Below, in pieces: positions 29,315 to 38,461 of a DNA stretch of 64,000 nucleotides. Under the pieces are notes generated by a model. That model saw only the letters and a list, made by a program, of their open reading frames with translations, did not search any database and had not been told where the DNA came from. The translations under genes and the position numbers were made by a program. Position 1 is the first letter of the stretch. The number at the start of each line of letters is the position of its first letter. Source of the DNA: Acrocarpospora phusangensis (GTDB lineage Bacteria > Actinomycetota > Actinomycetes > Streptosporangiales > Streptosporangiaceae); assembly GCF_016862995.1 (NCBI RefSeq), contig NZ_BOOA01000007.1:118298-182297 (forward strand), read 5' to 3'.

Positions 29315-30019
29315 CTACGGCAACACGAGCAGGGGCCAGGTCTTCGGCCCGATGATCCCGTCCGGCTCCAGGCCCTTGGCCTTCTGGAACTCCACGACGA
29401 CCGACCTCATCGCGCCGGTGTACACCGTCGTGTCGAGGGCCTTCGGGTCGAGGGTGTATCCGTGGGAGAGCAGCAGGTAGAACGCCCGCTTGACCGCCCA
29501 CCCGGTTGACCCCTGCCTGATCAGCGGCAGCTGCTCCATAAGTTCCTCCGTCCAGGTCTTCGCCGTGTCCGTGCCGTACAGGGGGTAGCCGAAGCCTGCG
29601 ATGTTCGCCCGCCGCACCTGCCTCCTCACGGCGTTGGCGACGTTCCCGCCGATGGTGACGATCGCCCCGTCCGTACGGACCGCCTCGACGATCTCGACGT
29701 GGTCAACGAGGTCGCCGCCCGGGAAGTTGAAGTAGACGAGTGCGCCAACCCGCGGCTTGCTGCCCCACTGGCCGCGCTCCCTGAACCAGGCCCGCGCGTA
29801 CGGCGTGTACGCCATTCGGGGGAACACGTCCTCGCCGAGTCCGATCTGGTTGGCGCACCATGCGGTGAACATCTGGCACCAGGCCGCCGCCGCGAACGCC
29901 GTGGGTGCGGGCTTCGCGCGCACGTACCAGGAGCCGTACTTGGTGCTCCCGTCCGCGCGCTCCCCCGTGCCCAGTTCGGCGCGGGCAACGGCCAGCAGGT
30001 CATTCGCTCTCTTCGCCAT
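29315..30019 (-). CDS. Endolysin: CHAP peptidase plus peptidoglycan-binding domain
   Basis: 234 residues. The N-terminal CHAP-like domain has the nucleophile region AAWCQMFTAWCANQIG and the histidine in LVDHVEIVEAV. The C-terminal 75 residues (RQGSTGWAVKRAFYLLLSHGY and VVEFQKAKGLEPDGIIGP) form a PG_binding_1 domain. It would cut peptide cross-links of the host wall at lysis. No signal peptide, so it depends on the holins. Its start overlaps a small acidic gene. Confidence 0.85.
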   Translation of the reverse strand: MAKRANDLLAVARAELGTGERADGSTKYGSWYVRAKPAPTAFAAAAWCQMFTAWCANQIGLGEDVFPRMAYTPYARAWFRERGQWGSKPRVGALVYFNFPGGDLVDHVEIVEAVRTDGAIVTIGGNVANAVRRQVRRANIAGFGYPLYGTDTAKTWTEELMEQLPLIRQGSTGWAVKRAFYLLLSHGYTLDPKALDTTVYTGAMRSVVVEFQKAKGLEPDGIIGPKTWPLLVLP

Positions 30020-30131
30020 CGTCCACCTCGCTCTCGAACACGTCGGTCGGGTCCTGGGTCACGTCCTGCTCGCCGTCTTCCGGGCGGGGCAGCGCACGGA
30101 GAGCAGGTTGAACCGGCATGGGTTCGGACAT
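30000..30131 (-). CDS. Small acidic protein of the lysis cassette
   Basis: 43 residues starting at ATG 30131, which overlaps the upstream stop (TGATG), with GAGGTG upstream. The C-terminal half is very acidic (DVFESEVDDGEESE). It overlaps the endolysin start by 20 bp. Translational coupling supports it as a real gene; function unknown. Confidence 0.45.
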   Translation of the reverse strand: MSEPMPVQPALRALPRPEDGEQDVTQDPTDVFESEVDDGEESE

Positions 30132-30421
30132 CAGGCGGCACCTCCTCGGAATGCGGCAATGAGCGCAGTCGCCGCGGCGACGAGCGCACCGAGGGCCGAG
30201 ACCGGTAGCGCGTACTTCCACCGCTCGATCGCTCGGATCCGCTCCTCATGGTCGCGGGACACGGTTTCGCTGGCGGTGTGCTGCATGCCGATCAGGTCGA
30301 TCTTCCCCTCGATCCGGGTGAGCCGGTCCCGGGTGTCGGCGTCGTCGCTCAAGTTCCCCCCTCGGGTGAATGGTGTGCGGTCCGGCGGGGGCACGGCCTG
30401 GACCGGGATGTCGGCGGTCAT
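30131..30421 (-). CDS. XhlA/holin-like protein with coiled coil and one membrane helix
   Basis: 96 residues. A heptad-type segment (RLTRIEGKIDLIGMQ, then DHEERIRAIERWK) precedes one C-terminal helix (LPVSALGALVAAATALIAAF). This is the arrangement of haemolysin XhlA-type accessory holins. It starts in a TAATG overlap with the preceding gene and is followed by coupled small and endolysin genes. Confidence 0.6.
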   Translation of the reverse strand: MTADIPVQAVPPPDRTPFTRGGNLSDDADTRDRLTRIEGKIDLIGMQHTASETVSRDHEERIRAIERWKYALPVSALGALVAAATALIAAFRGGAA

Positions 30422-30924
30422 TACGGCGTGAAGGTGAAGTCGTCGTAACTGAATCTGTCCACGCGCACTCCCGCGGCGGTGTACAGGACCACCGAGTCCT
30501 TGCCCGAGTTGCTCCACACGTGGTTGTAGCGGCCCCAGTACAGGTTGATCGTGGCCGTGATGTCCGCGCTCGGCTGCAGGTTGCGGCCGGTGTGGACGAC
30601 CACCCAGGCGCCCGGCGCGAGGATCCACGGCGCGGCCGTGCTGCCCGGGAACGTGAAGGTGTTGCCGACGGCGTCCTCGAGCGTCCAGCCGGTCATGTCC
30701 TGGCCCGAGTCGGCCGAGACGTTCCGGATCACGACGTACTCGTAGCGGGCGTTGGACGGCGTGTCGACGCCCTTCACGTTGTAGCGCACGGTCTGGATCT
30801 GCACGGCCGGGGCGGACACCGCGATGAGCACTTCGGCGGTGCTCGCGGTGGCGATGGCAGCGGTCGGGGTGAGGCCGGCGGCGGCCAGGATGAGAACCGC
30901 CAGGGCGGCGAGGATGCGCTTCAT
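30421..30924 (-). CDS. Secreted lamin-tail-domain (LTD) protein
   Basis: 167 residues. A Sec signal peptide (MKRILAALAVLILAAAGLTP, cleavage about residue 28) precedes one LTD immunoglobulin-like fold: YEYVVIRNVS, MTGWTLEDAVGN, FPGS, LAPGAWVVVHTGR, YWGRYNHVWSNSGKDSVVLY. GGAGGG before ATG 30924 favours that start over ATG 30936. LTDs are usual in secreted or cell-surface bacterial proteins, not in phage lysis cassettes, so this may be a lysogenic-conversion product or act on the envelope. Confidence 0.75.
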   Translation of the reverse strand: MKRILAALAVLILAAAGLTPTAAIATASTAEVLIAVSAPAVQIQTVRYNVKGVDTPSNARYEYVVIRNVSADSGQDMTGWTLEDAVGNTFTFPGSTAAPWILAPGAWVVVHTGRNLQPSADITATINLYWGRYNHVWSNSGKDSVVLYTAAGVRVDRFSYDDFTFTP

Positions 30925-30955
30925 GTAACCCTCCATGTGGAGATCGGGATGCTGG

Positions 30956-33892
30956 TCAGGCGGGTGAGAGTTCCCACGTCACCACCCACCGCTTGCGGCC
31001 CTCGGATAGGGCGTGGCCGATGGACTCGATGTAGAAGTCCGCCTCCACTCCCAGGCCGCTCGCATAGTTGGCCACCAGGTGGATGCGGTCGCCGAGACGG
31101 CGAGACAGCGCCTGGTGGCGGTAGGCCGCGCTCTTGTTGGCCGTGAACGAGATCGAGAAGATCGGCCGGTCGTTGGCGTGCCGGGACAGCACGAGGTTGG
31201 TGTACGTCAGCGCGTCGGCCGGGGACGCGAACAGCGACGCGGAGGTGCGGTAGGTCCGTTTGGCGCGGTGCCGTTCCTGGGAGACCACGTCCTCTTCCTG
31301 CACGGTGACGTCGTCGCCGCGGGTGAGCAGCACGCCGGACACCTCGATGGCGGTGTGGCTCTGGAAATCGCCGCCGATCGCGTCCACGTAGCTGATCGTG
31401 AAGACGCCGTTCGTCCCGGCCGGGGTGTCGCCCGTGACCGGGACCGGCGCGGTGGTCCCGCGGATGGCGATCGTCCACGCCATCGTGCCGTTGGAGGTCG
31501 CCCCCGTGTTCAGCGCGTACGTACCGGGATTCTCGGTCGTCAACTCCGCGACGCGGCGGCTGACGGTCAGCCAGGGCCGATCGTTTCCGCCGCCGTTGGC
31601 CTGTGCAGGCCCGACCGTGAAGACGTTGTCCCCATAGTTCGAGGGGATGCCGGACTGTGTCGGGGTGACGTTCGTGCTCGGGAGCGACATACCGCCGCAC
31701 GCCAAGTAGAGGGTGGGAATCGCACCCCACGGCGGCGTGATCAGCGGAGGGTTCGGGTTGCCCGACGTGAACACCGTCGGCGTGAGGGCGATACCGCTGA
31801 AGTCGCCGAACCAGCTGGTGATCCGGTACAGCTGGGCGGCCACCGTTCCCCGCTCGATCTGAAAATCCACCTCATCGTTGACCTCGTCGCCTTCGGCGAT
31901 CCGGCCGAAGACGAGGCCCTTGTAGTAGCTGCCAAGCCCGTCCGGGGAGAGCAGGTCCCAGCCGGAGGGCACGTTCTCGTCCCAGTCGCCCGGCGCCATG
32001 ATGATGAGCAGCAAGTCCCCGGTGGCCGTGGTGGGCAGCGTGATGGTGAACGGTTGCTCACCGTTGAGGTTGGTGTTCTGCGAGTGCTGAGTGACCGTGA
32101 TGCCCGACGGTGCCGCGGGCGCGGACACGCCTCGGGTGTGGCCGGTCCACCGGGTGACGATCCCGTCGGTGCCGGAGTAGCTGGCGGCGAGCTGTACCGA
32201 CTCGCCCGGCGCGAGGATGTACGGGCCGGGGTCGGTGTAGAGCACGGCTCCCTCGCCGAGCGCGTACGGCGACACCCCCGCGGACACCAAGTTGAAGATC
32301 TCCCGCTTGCGGTCCATCGGGCTGATCGACCCGTACGCGAACTGGGCTTCGGGCTGGTCGCTGAAGGTGACCAGGGCGGTGCTGCCGTCGCGGGCGGTGC
32401 GCGAGTCGAACGCGATCGGCCCCTCCGGCAGCTCGTACATGAAGCCGAACTCGGCCTCTTCGATCGCCCGCGCGACCCTCAGCGCGGTCGTCGGCTGCAT
32501 CGCGAACGGCCCGGTCGTCACCTCGCCCAAGTCCAGCGGGCCGGGCGGATGGATCAGCCCGCACTCGGCGAGCACGGCGCCCAGCAGCCGGCCGGTACGG
32601 CGGCCGGGAACCGAGGTGGGCGGGGCGACGTCCTGGGCAGCCATCTTCGACAGCCAGCCCTCACCGATGAGGTTGGCGACCTTGACCGGGCCGGGGATGA
32701 CCGACGGGGCCACATCCGACACGTCGCCCGTCCACAGGATCCCCTCCTGGGTGGTGCCGAGCCCGTTCCAGGCGAAGATGTTGTCGATGACCGGCGCGGT
32801 GTCCCCGGTGCCCCATACGGCGTAGATGCCGGCCAGTTCTGAGCTGGTGTTGATCGCGGTAGCGGTGGTGAGGGGGATGCCCTCGACGTAGACGGTCACC
32901 TCGTCCTCGTCCAGGAGCACGCCGAGGGTCACGCCGGAGTAGATCTCGGCCGGGACGGACGCGACCACGCTCTCCACGCCGGCCACGATGTTGAGCACGC
33001 GCACGGCCTGGGCTGCGCAGTCGATGACGGCGAGGCTGTAGTCGTTGCTGTCGACGTACCTGTAGCAGATGCCGACCTGGTTGGTGAGGGATCCGAGCCC
33101 GGCGATCAGCACCTGGAGGTAGTAGTCGGCGGCCCCGAGATCGAGGTAGGCCAGGTGCGGTTCGCCCTCGTCGGTGGCAACGGCGTGCTGACTGATGATC
33201 TCGAAGTCGTCGGCGAGTGGCTGCGTCCAGGAACCGCCCGGGTCAGCGCTGCCCAGCGACGTGGAGTCGGCGCGGCGGAACCGGTCGAGCGCGATGAGCA
33301 GCGGGTCGGGGCTGGCGGCGTCCGAGGTGCGGACCCGCAGTTTCCTGCCCGTGTTGAGGGAGAACGCTCCCTGGTTGAGCGGGGAGTTGGACTGGAAGTA
33401 GTTGAACCGGTCGTCCTCGTTGTTGAGGATTGCCCTGAACCGGCCGGGCCCGGCGGTGCCGGTCAGCTGGGAAGGCCAGTCGCGGCCGGAGAAGGTCTCC
33501 AGGGCCATCACCTTCGTGGTGATGTCTTCTACGTCCTCGTCGAAGTCGAGGTCGTTGTCGAAGTCCCACTCGATCGTGACGTCGCTGGCGACCGGGGGCG
33601 TGTGCCGGAACGCCGGGCTGCCCGATCCGCCGACCAGCGCGCCGCCCGCTCCGGTGATGGCGGCGACCCGGTGGGCGGCGGCGAGGGTTGCCGCTCCGCC
33701 GACAAGCACACCGCCGGAGCCGACGATCTCGGCGACCTGTGTGTGGGTGAAGACCGTGACTGTTGCGGCCCCGCCCATGACCACGCCGCCGGCACCCTCG
33801 ATGGTGGCGAGGGGCGGTTGCACGACCTTCGACGGGGGCAGCCAGTTCTGTCCCCGCTTGGTGAATGGCGGCCGCCACGCGATGTTCGGCAC
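30956..33892 (-). CDS. Large minor tail protein with N-terminal Gly-rich repeats
   Basis: 978 residues, the second largest phage product. Residues 30-95 hold three copies of an IxGaGGxxxGGaa repeat. Then comes a baseplate-like region (IEWDFDNDLDFDEDVEDIT) and a lectin-like part (ADYYLQVLI, VTVYVEGIPLT). The last 200 residues are beta-rich. Position after the tape measure and distal tail genes suggests a tail-tip or receptor-contacting protein. No enzymatic motif is visible. Confidence 0.7.
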   Translation of the reverse strand: MPNIAWRPPFTKRGQNWLPPSKVVQPPLATIEGAGGVVMGGAATVTVFTHTQVAEIVGSGGVLVGGAATLAAAHRVAAITGAGGALVGGSGSPAFRHTPPVASDVTIEWDFDNDLDFDEDVEDITTKVMALETFSGRDWPSQLTGTAGPGRFRAILNNEDDRFNYFQSNSPLNQGAFSLNTGRKLRVRTSDAASPDPLLIALDRFRRADSTSLGSADPGGSWTQPLADDFEIISQHAVATDEGEPHLAYLDLGAADYYLQVLIAGLGSLTNQVGICYRYVDSNDYSLAVIDCAAQAVRVLNIVAGVESVVASVPAEIYSGVTLGVLLDEDEVTVYVEGIPLTTATAINTSSELAGIYAVWGTGDTAPVIDNIFAWNGLGTTQEGILWTGDVSDVAPSVIPGPVKVANLIGEGWLSKMAAQDVAPPTSVPGRRTGRLLGAVLAECGLIHPPGPLDLGEVTTGPFAMQPTTALRVARAIEEAEFGFMYELPEGPIAFDSRTARDGSTALVTFSDQPEAQFAYGSISPMDRKREIFNLVSAGVSPYALGEGAVLYTDPGPYILAPGESVQLAASYSGTDGIVTRWTGHTRGVSAPAAPSGITVTQHSQNTNLNGEQPFTITLPTTATGDLLLIIMAPGDWDENVPSGWDLLSPDGLGSYYKGLVFGRIAEGDEVNDEVDFQIERGTVAAQLYRITSWFGDFSGIALTPTVFTSGNPNPPLITPPWGAIPTLYLACGGMSLPSTNVTPTQSGIPSNYGDNVFTVGPAQANGGGNDRPWLTVSRRVAELTTENPGTYALNTGATSNGTMAWTIAIRGTTAPVPVTGDTPAGTNGVFTISYVDAIGGDFQSHTAIEVSGVLLTRGDDVTVQEEDVVSQERHRAKRTYRTSASLFASPADALTYTNLVLSRHANDRPIFSISFTANKSAAYRHQALSRRLGDRIHLVANYASGLGVEADFYIESIGHALSEGRKRWVVTWELSPA

Positions 33893-33895
33893 GGG

Positions 33896-34387
33896 CTAGC
33901 CCAGGCCCTCTTCCACCCACGCCGTACCGCAGAATGTGTAGTCGTCAGCGGCCGTGGTTTCTTGCCGGATCACCAGCGCTTCGCCCTGAACGAAGGCCGG
34001 GGCGAACTTCGGGTCGGGATACCAGATCTCGTACGGCGAGTTCCTGATGTTCCACGCCAGCTCCTCGACCGTCTCGGTGGTGCCGTTCGTGGTGGCCACC
34101 GTGGTGTCGTTGGCGCGAGCCGTGAAGCTCGGGGCCTGGTTCGACCGGCCGACCTCCTCCGGCGTTACCGAGCCGCCGCCCGAACCGATGGTGACGGTGG
34201 CCAGCAGTCGCTTGACCGTGAGTTCCAGCGACTCTTCAGCGGCATCGCCGACCTCGGATCGGTTGCCGAGGCGGAAGCCGCGCAAACAGCAGGGCAGGTC
34301 GTCGGCTGGCTGGAACGACCAGATGTCGACGTTGCCGCCAGCGGCGGTAATTGTCCCGGTGAAGGGGACGGCGTAGATACGGCCCAT
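33896..34387 (-). CDS. Minor tail / structural protein
   Basis: 163 residues, beta-rich, with no recognised motif. Its ATG overlaps the upstream stop (TGATG) and it ends 3 bp before the large minor tail gene. Position alone suggests a tail-tip accessory protein. Confidence 0.5.
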   Translation of the reverse strand: MGRIYAVPFTGTITAAGGNVDIWSFQPADDLPCCLRGFRLGNRSEVGDAAEESLELTVKRLLATVTIGSGGGSVTPEEVGRSNQAPSFTARANDTTVATTNGTTETVEELAWNIRNSPYEIWYPDPKFAPAFVQGEALVIRQETTAADDYTFCGTAWVEEGLG

Positions 34388-35391
34388 CAGTAGACCTTCC
34401 AGACTCGGGGCGGGCGGGAGGTGAACATGGGGGGCGCGAGCGCAGCGCCCGCGTGGGTGATCGTCAGCGTGGGCTCAGCCGAACTCGCGTCAGCTGCGGC
34501 CCACAGGACGTACTCCGGGTTGCCCCCGGACGGGGCGGTCCCGGTCCGGGTCCGCGACGAGGAGAGGTTCATGTAGACGGTGCCGGTCTTCATGCCGGTG
34601 GCCGTGAGCAGGGCAGCCTCAGACGTAAAGTTCTTGTACGCACCGCTGGCTCCGATGCCGGAGGTGGCGATCGAGGCCAGCAGCGTGTTGCCGGACAGGC
34701 TCGCCCCGGCGATCCAATCCGCCGTCGTCAGGCCGCCGCTGGACCAGTTGAATTGGCGGGCCTCGACAGTGAAATCGGTGGCGCTTTCGTCGTTGTCCAG
34801 CCACAGCGAGAGCACGGCGGCCGAGACGGTGTCGGCGTCGGGAATCGCGCTCGTGTCGAAGCCGACGTAGCTCTGGTAGACGGAGAACCCGACGTCCTGA
34901 CCGACGGCCATGACGAAATTGCTGGTGTCGGCGTTCAGGTTGGAGCCCGACCGGGCGGTGTTGTACGTGGCGTTGAACGAGTCAAGGAAGCCGTCGCCGG
35001 TCCCGGCCAGGACAGCGGTGACGGTGCCGCGATCCCGGCGGCGGGTCCAGCCGCGCGGGTGCGGGGCCCGCTCTACGCAGTCCGCGACGGATCGGTAGAA
35101 CGCCTCGACTGGATCGGCAATCGCGCCCTCTCGCTGCCAGACGCTGGTGGGCGGGTTGATGATCCGCCTGTGCGGATCGATCTTCCGTTCCCGCCCGTCC
35201 GCGCCGAACAGCTGGACCCAGGCGTCCACGCCCACCAGCTCGCCGTCACGCCCGTAAACGAACTCGGGCTCCCGCTCCACCACCAGCAGCCCGCCGTCCC
35301 CGTACGGGCGTTCCAGGCGCGCGTACCCGCCCCGACCCCAGTGAGATCGGGTCGCGGCGTGCACCTCGCGGGCACGGTCAGCGGCGATCAC
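34387..35391 (-). CDS. Tail fibre-like protein with DNRLRE-type domain
   Basis: 334 residues from GTG 35391, which overlaps the upstream stop in GTGA. The first 100 residues are charged and Trp-rich. Residues about 115-310 resemble the DNRLRE carbohydrate-associated beta-sandwich (SYVGFDTSAIPDADTVSAA, then LSLWLDN and QFNWSSGGLTTADW, ending EPTLTITH). It probably contributes to cell-surface binding at the tail tip. Confidence 0.6.
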   Translation of the reverse strand: MIAADRAREVHAATRSHWGRGGYARLERPYGDGGLLVVEREPEFVYGRDGELVGVDAWVQLFGADGRERKIDPHRRIINPPTSVWQREGAIADPVEAFYRSVADCVERAPHPRGWTRRRDRGTVTAVLAGTGDGFLDSFNATYNTARSGSNLNADTSNFVMAVGQDVGFSVYQSYVGFDTSAIPDADTVSAAVLSLWLDNDESATDFTVEARQFNWSSGGLTTADWIAGASLSGNTLLASIATSGIGASGAYKNFTSEAALLTATGMKTGTVYMNLSSSRTRTGTAPSGGNPEYVLWAAADASSAEPTLTITHAGAALAPPMFTSRPPRVWKVY

Positions 35392-35810
35392 GCGTCCACC
35401 GTGTCCGCCAACGTCAACCGGGGCGTGACCTGGATGTACTCGCCGTTGAACTCGATCACTGCGGGCGCGTTCAGGTACTCGTACCACTGGAGCTTGTTGT
35501 CCGAGGTGCGCACCACGTAGTAGCCGTAGACCGTCTGCGGTGTGCCCGTGCTCGATCGGGTGAACGTCTGCTGGCCGTAGGTCCCGGCGCACGGGTTCCC
35601 GGCCGTGGTCGTCCAGCTGCCGCCGGTCAGGTCGGCATCCGCGTAGCCGGTGAAGGTGGCCTCGGTGAAGTCGGTCTCGTCCAAGGCGTTGATCTGGGTG
35701 TCGTTCAGGCCGTCTTCGGGGTCGTTGACGAAGAGCTTCACCGTGTAGTTCACGGCCAGGATGAGGTCCAGGAAGTGCTCTTCGGCCTGGTCAACCACTC
35801 GCAGGGTCAT
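35388..35810 (-). CDS. Minor tail protein
   Basis: 140 residues; ATG overlaps the tape-measure stop (ATGA). The product is acidic and beta-rich, with LFVNDPEDGLNDTQINALDET near the N-terminus. The location directly after the tape measure is that of distal tail proteins. No recognised motif. Confidence 0.5.
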   Translation of the reverse strand: MTLRVVDQAEEHFLDLILAVNYTVKLFVNDPEDGLNDTQINALDETDFTEATFTGYADADLTGGSWTTTAGNPCAGTYGQQTFTRSSTGTPQTVYGYYVVRTSDNKLQWYEYLNAPAVIEFNGEYIQVTPRLTLADTVDA

Positions 35811-38458
35811 GACTGCAGCGCCCCCCTGAAGGCGCCCCTGAGCAGGGCGCTGTTGATGATGTCCTCGATCTCGCGGTCGGATCTGATCGACCCCTGGACG
35901 TAGACGTTGATCGTCAAGCCCACACCGTCGGGCCCGCGCCCGCCGCCCGATGACGATCCGCCGCCACCTCCGCCACCGCCGGAGACGGAGAAGCCGGGAG
36001 ACCCGGCGAAGAATCCCGCCCCGAAGTCGTCGCCGCGGCGGGCGGCCGGGACCGGGTTGGTGTCGATCACGGGTGGAGGCTTGCTCCCGCCGGGCCGGCC
36101 GATCGGCACGTACGTGGAGATGGTGTCCTCCTGCGGGCCAGGGGTCGGCCCGGTCCCCACCCCGCCACCACCGCCTCCTCCGGAGCTGCCTCCGCTGTAG
36201 CCGCCCGAAGTCATGTAGCCGCTGTCCTGCGTCACGTACCGGGGATTGACCACGTCGAGCTCGACCCGGCCGCCGCCACTGCCCGACCGTGGGTCGAACT
36301 GGCCGAGGAGGCTTCCGCCGTACGGCTGCGTCTGCTGGGGCATCGGCGGAGGGGCCAGCACCGGAGTACCCAGCGGGCCGCCAGAGGCGTAGCCGCGGAT
36401 GATGCCTGCCCCCTCTTCCAGCATCAGCTGGGTCTGCCCGGCCGGGATCACGGTGGACCCGTACGGCAGGCGGACGAGTTCGGGGCCGGCCTCGCCGACG
36501 AGCGCCATCGCCGATCCGGACTGAGCGAGCGCGCCTGCTCGGGTGTTCCCACCGGACGCGTACGCGCCGATGGCACCCCCGTGCGCCCGCTGGTTGGCCA
36601 GCACGCCCACGGACACGTTGGCGCTGGACGACCCGATCTTGCGCAGCAGCGACGCCAGCACACCCTCGGCTTGGGAGGCGTCCGCGCGGATCGCGACAGG
36701 CTTCGGATTCGCCTTCCCGATCAGGTTCATGAACTTGTTGAAGACGGGCGTGCCCTTGTCGTCCGCTTCGATCTTCACGACCTTGCCGTTCGGGAGGATC
36801 TTGACCTTGTTGCCGAAGCTGTCGGTGACGACGATCGCCTTCCCGACCTGCTCGATCGTCCCTCCGATGGCCGCGACCAGGCCGTTTACCGCGTCCGTAC
36901 CTTCCTCGGATCCCTTGGCGAGCTTCAGCATCGCGGGGATCTGGTCCATCAGCAGATCGGTCGAGGTCTTGATGTTGTCGTTCATGACCGAGTCGGCCTC
37001 GATGCGCTTCTCCATCGCCCTGACCAGCTCGGACAGCGCCTTCTCGTTGCCTGCGATACTGCCTTCCTGGTCCAAGAGGGCATTGCCCGCCTTGACGATC
37101 GCCTTATCGAGGGCAACCTGAGCGGCCAGGACATCGGAGGCGGGCGTGAAGTACTCGGCCATGGCGGCCGACACGTTCGCGATCCCCCCGGCCAGGGCAT
37201 CTGCGCCTTCGCTGGCCTCGAAGAATCCGGCGGCCATCTCGACCGCGCTCGCGGCCGCGCGGGCCGCTGCCTCACCGCTGTTGTCGAGATCCGCGACCCA
37301 CTCACGGTCCATGTTGCCGGCGGTGAGCCACCAGTTGAACGCCTGCTCCATCTCTCCCATGGACCGGTTCCAGTCATCAGCCAGGAAGCCGATGAACTTG
37401 GTCGTCTCGCTAAGACCGGTGGCGATGATCTCGATCGATGATGCGATGTCGTCCGCGTGCTCAGCTGCGACCCGGCTCATCTCGTCGAAGGCCTCGCCGA
37501 ATTCGCCGCCGATCTCATCGGCTCGGTAGCCGATGGCGTCCAAGACCTGCACGAAACCGTTCGTTTCGGCGCTCAGGTTGGCACCGCCGATGGTTTTGCC
37601 CCAGTCTGCGGCGAAGTCCGTGAGCTGCGGACCGATGGCCGCGAAGCTGTCATGGAATTCGCCCCGCAGCTGGGCGCCCGCGTCCCGGGCGATATCCGGG
37701 ATGCGCATCAGCGACTCTTCGATCGGATCGTCCAGCGCGCCCAGCTCCGACTTGAACCAGCTGCCGAGGTCTGACCACTCGGACTTGACCTGATCGGAGG
37801 ACGCAGCCGAGCTCACACCAATGGCGGCCAAGCCGCCACCCACGCCGAGCGCCATCGCCGCGCCAGCCAGCTGCCCGACCGGGCCGAGGAGGGACAGTCC
37901 CGCACCTATCGCAGTGGCCACGGCCAACGTCTTGGCCTCGACGGGCTCGATCCCGTCCAGGAAGCCATCCGCGACGTCCTTGCCCGCCTTGGAGCCCGAG
38001 GACCTGAACCGGCCGCCCGAGTCCCGCAAGGGGCCGTCCGCGCCCTCAACGAACGCGTCCCCGGCCCTTTCGCCGGCCTCGCGCGCCTCCTCCTCGACTC
38101 CGTCGAACAGCCCTCTGACGTTGACACCGCCGGACACGCCGATGTTGATGTCGCCAATCCCAGACAGGGCTTCGTCGATCTCGCGGCGCATCCGCTTGAT
38201 CGACGAAGCGGCGTCGAGGGCAGCCCGGTCGGTCGCCTTGGCGAACCCGCCCGCACGCTGTCCCCCGCGGTCGAAGGCGGCGCCCACCGCCCCCAGGTCG
38301 GCCCCGGTGGAGGAGGACATCCTGCGGGTGCTCGCGGAGGCGGAGGATCCGACCTGCTCCAGGTCTCGGGCGAAGGCGCGCCACTCGGCGTTGACGTCAG
38401 CGAGGGTCCGGCCGGACTTGTTCTCGGCTGTAACCGTGATCCTGACCTCGTTCGACAT
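35807..38458 (-). CDS. Tape measure protein
   Basis: 883 residues, the longest phage product, which sets tail length and threads the tail tube. The N-terminus starts with a SNEVRITVTAENKSGRTL beta-hairpin typical of actinophage tape measures. A Gly/Ala-rich membrane-like region lies at about 180-235 (IGAGLSLLGPVGQLAGAAMALGVGGGLAAIG), then long helices. The C-terminus has INVYVQGSIRSDREIEDII. It follows the frameshifted chaperone genes, with GGAGGTGAG before ATG. Confidence 0.85.
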   Translation of the reverse strand: MSNEVRITVTAENKSGRTLADVNAEWRAFARDLEQVGSSASASTRRMSSSTGADLGAVGAAFDRGGQRAGGFAKATDRAALDAASSIKRMRREIDEALSGIGDINIGVSGGVNVRGLFDGVEEEAREAGERAGDAFVEGADGPLRDSGGRFRSSGSKAGKDVADGFLDGIEPVEAKTLAVATAIGAGLSLLGPVGQLAGAAMALGVGGGLAAIGVSSAASSDQVKSEWSDLGSWFKSELGALDDPIEESLMRIPDIARDAGAQLRGEFHDSFAAIGPQLTDFAADWGKTIGGANLSAETNGFVQVLDAIGYRADEIGGEFGEAFDEMSRVAAEHADDIASSIEIIATGLSETTKFIGFLADDWNRSMGEMEQAFNWWLTAGNMDREWVADLDNSGEAAARAAASAVEMAAGFFEASEGADALAGGIANVSAAMAEYFTPASDVLAAQVALDKAIVKAGNALLDQEGSIAGNEKALSELVRAMEKRIEADSVMNDNIKTSTDLLMDQIPAMLKLAKGSEEGTDAVNGLVAAIGGTIEQVGKAIVVTDSFGNKVKILPNGKVVKIEADDKGTPVFNKFMNLIGKANPKPVAIRADASQAEGVLASLLRKIGSSSANVSVGVLANQRAHGGAIGAYASGGNTRAGALAQSGSAMALVGEAGPELVRLPYGSTVIPAGQTQLMLEEGAGIIRGYASGGPLGTPVLAPPPMPQQTQPYGGSLLGQFDPRSGSGGGRVELDVVNPRYVTQDSGYMTSGGYSGGSSGGGGGGGVGTGPTPGPQEDTISTYVPIGRPGGSKPPPVIDTNPVPAARRGDDFGAGFFAGSPGFSVSGGGGGGGGSSSGGGRGPDGVGLTINVYVQGSIRSDREIEDIINSALLRGAFRGALQS

Positions 38459-38461
38459 CTC

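Noticed and set aside
29626..30249. A 207-codon leftward Ser/Arg-rich frame
   Set aside because: It is a shadow of the endolysin and XhlA-like genes in another frame.
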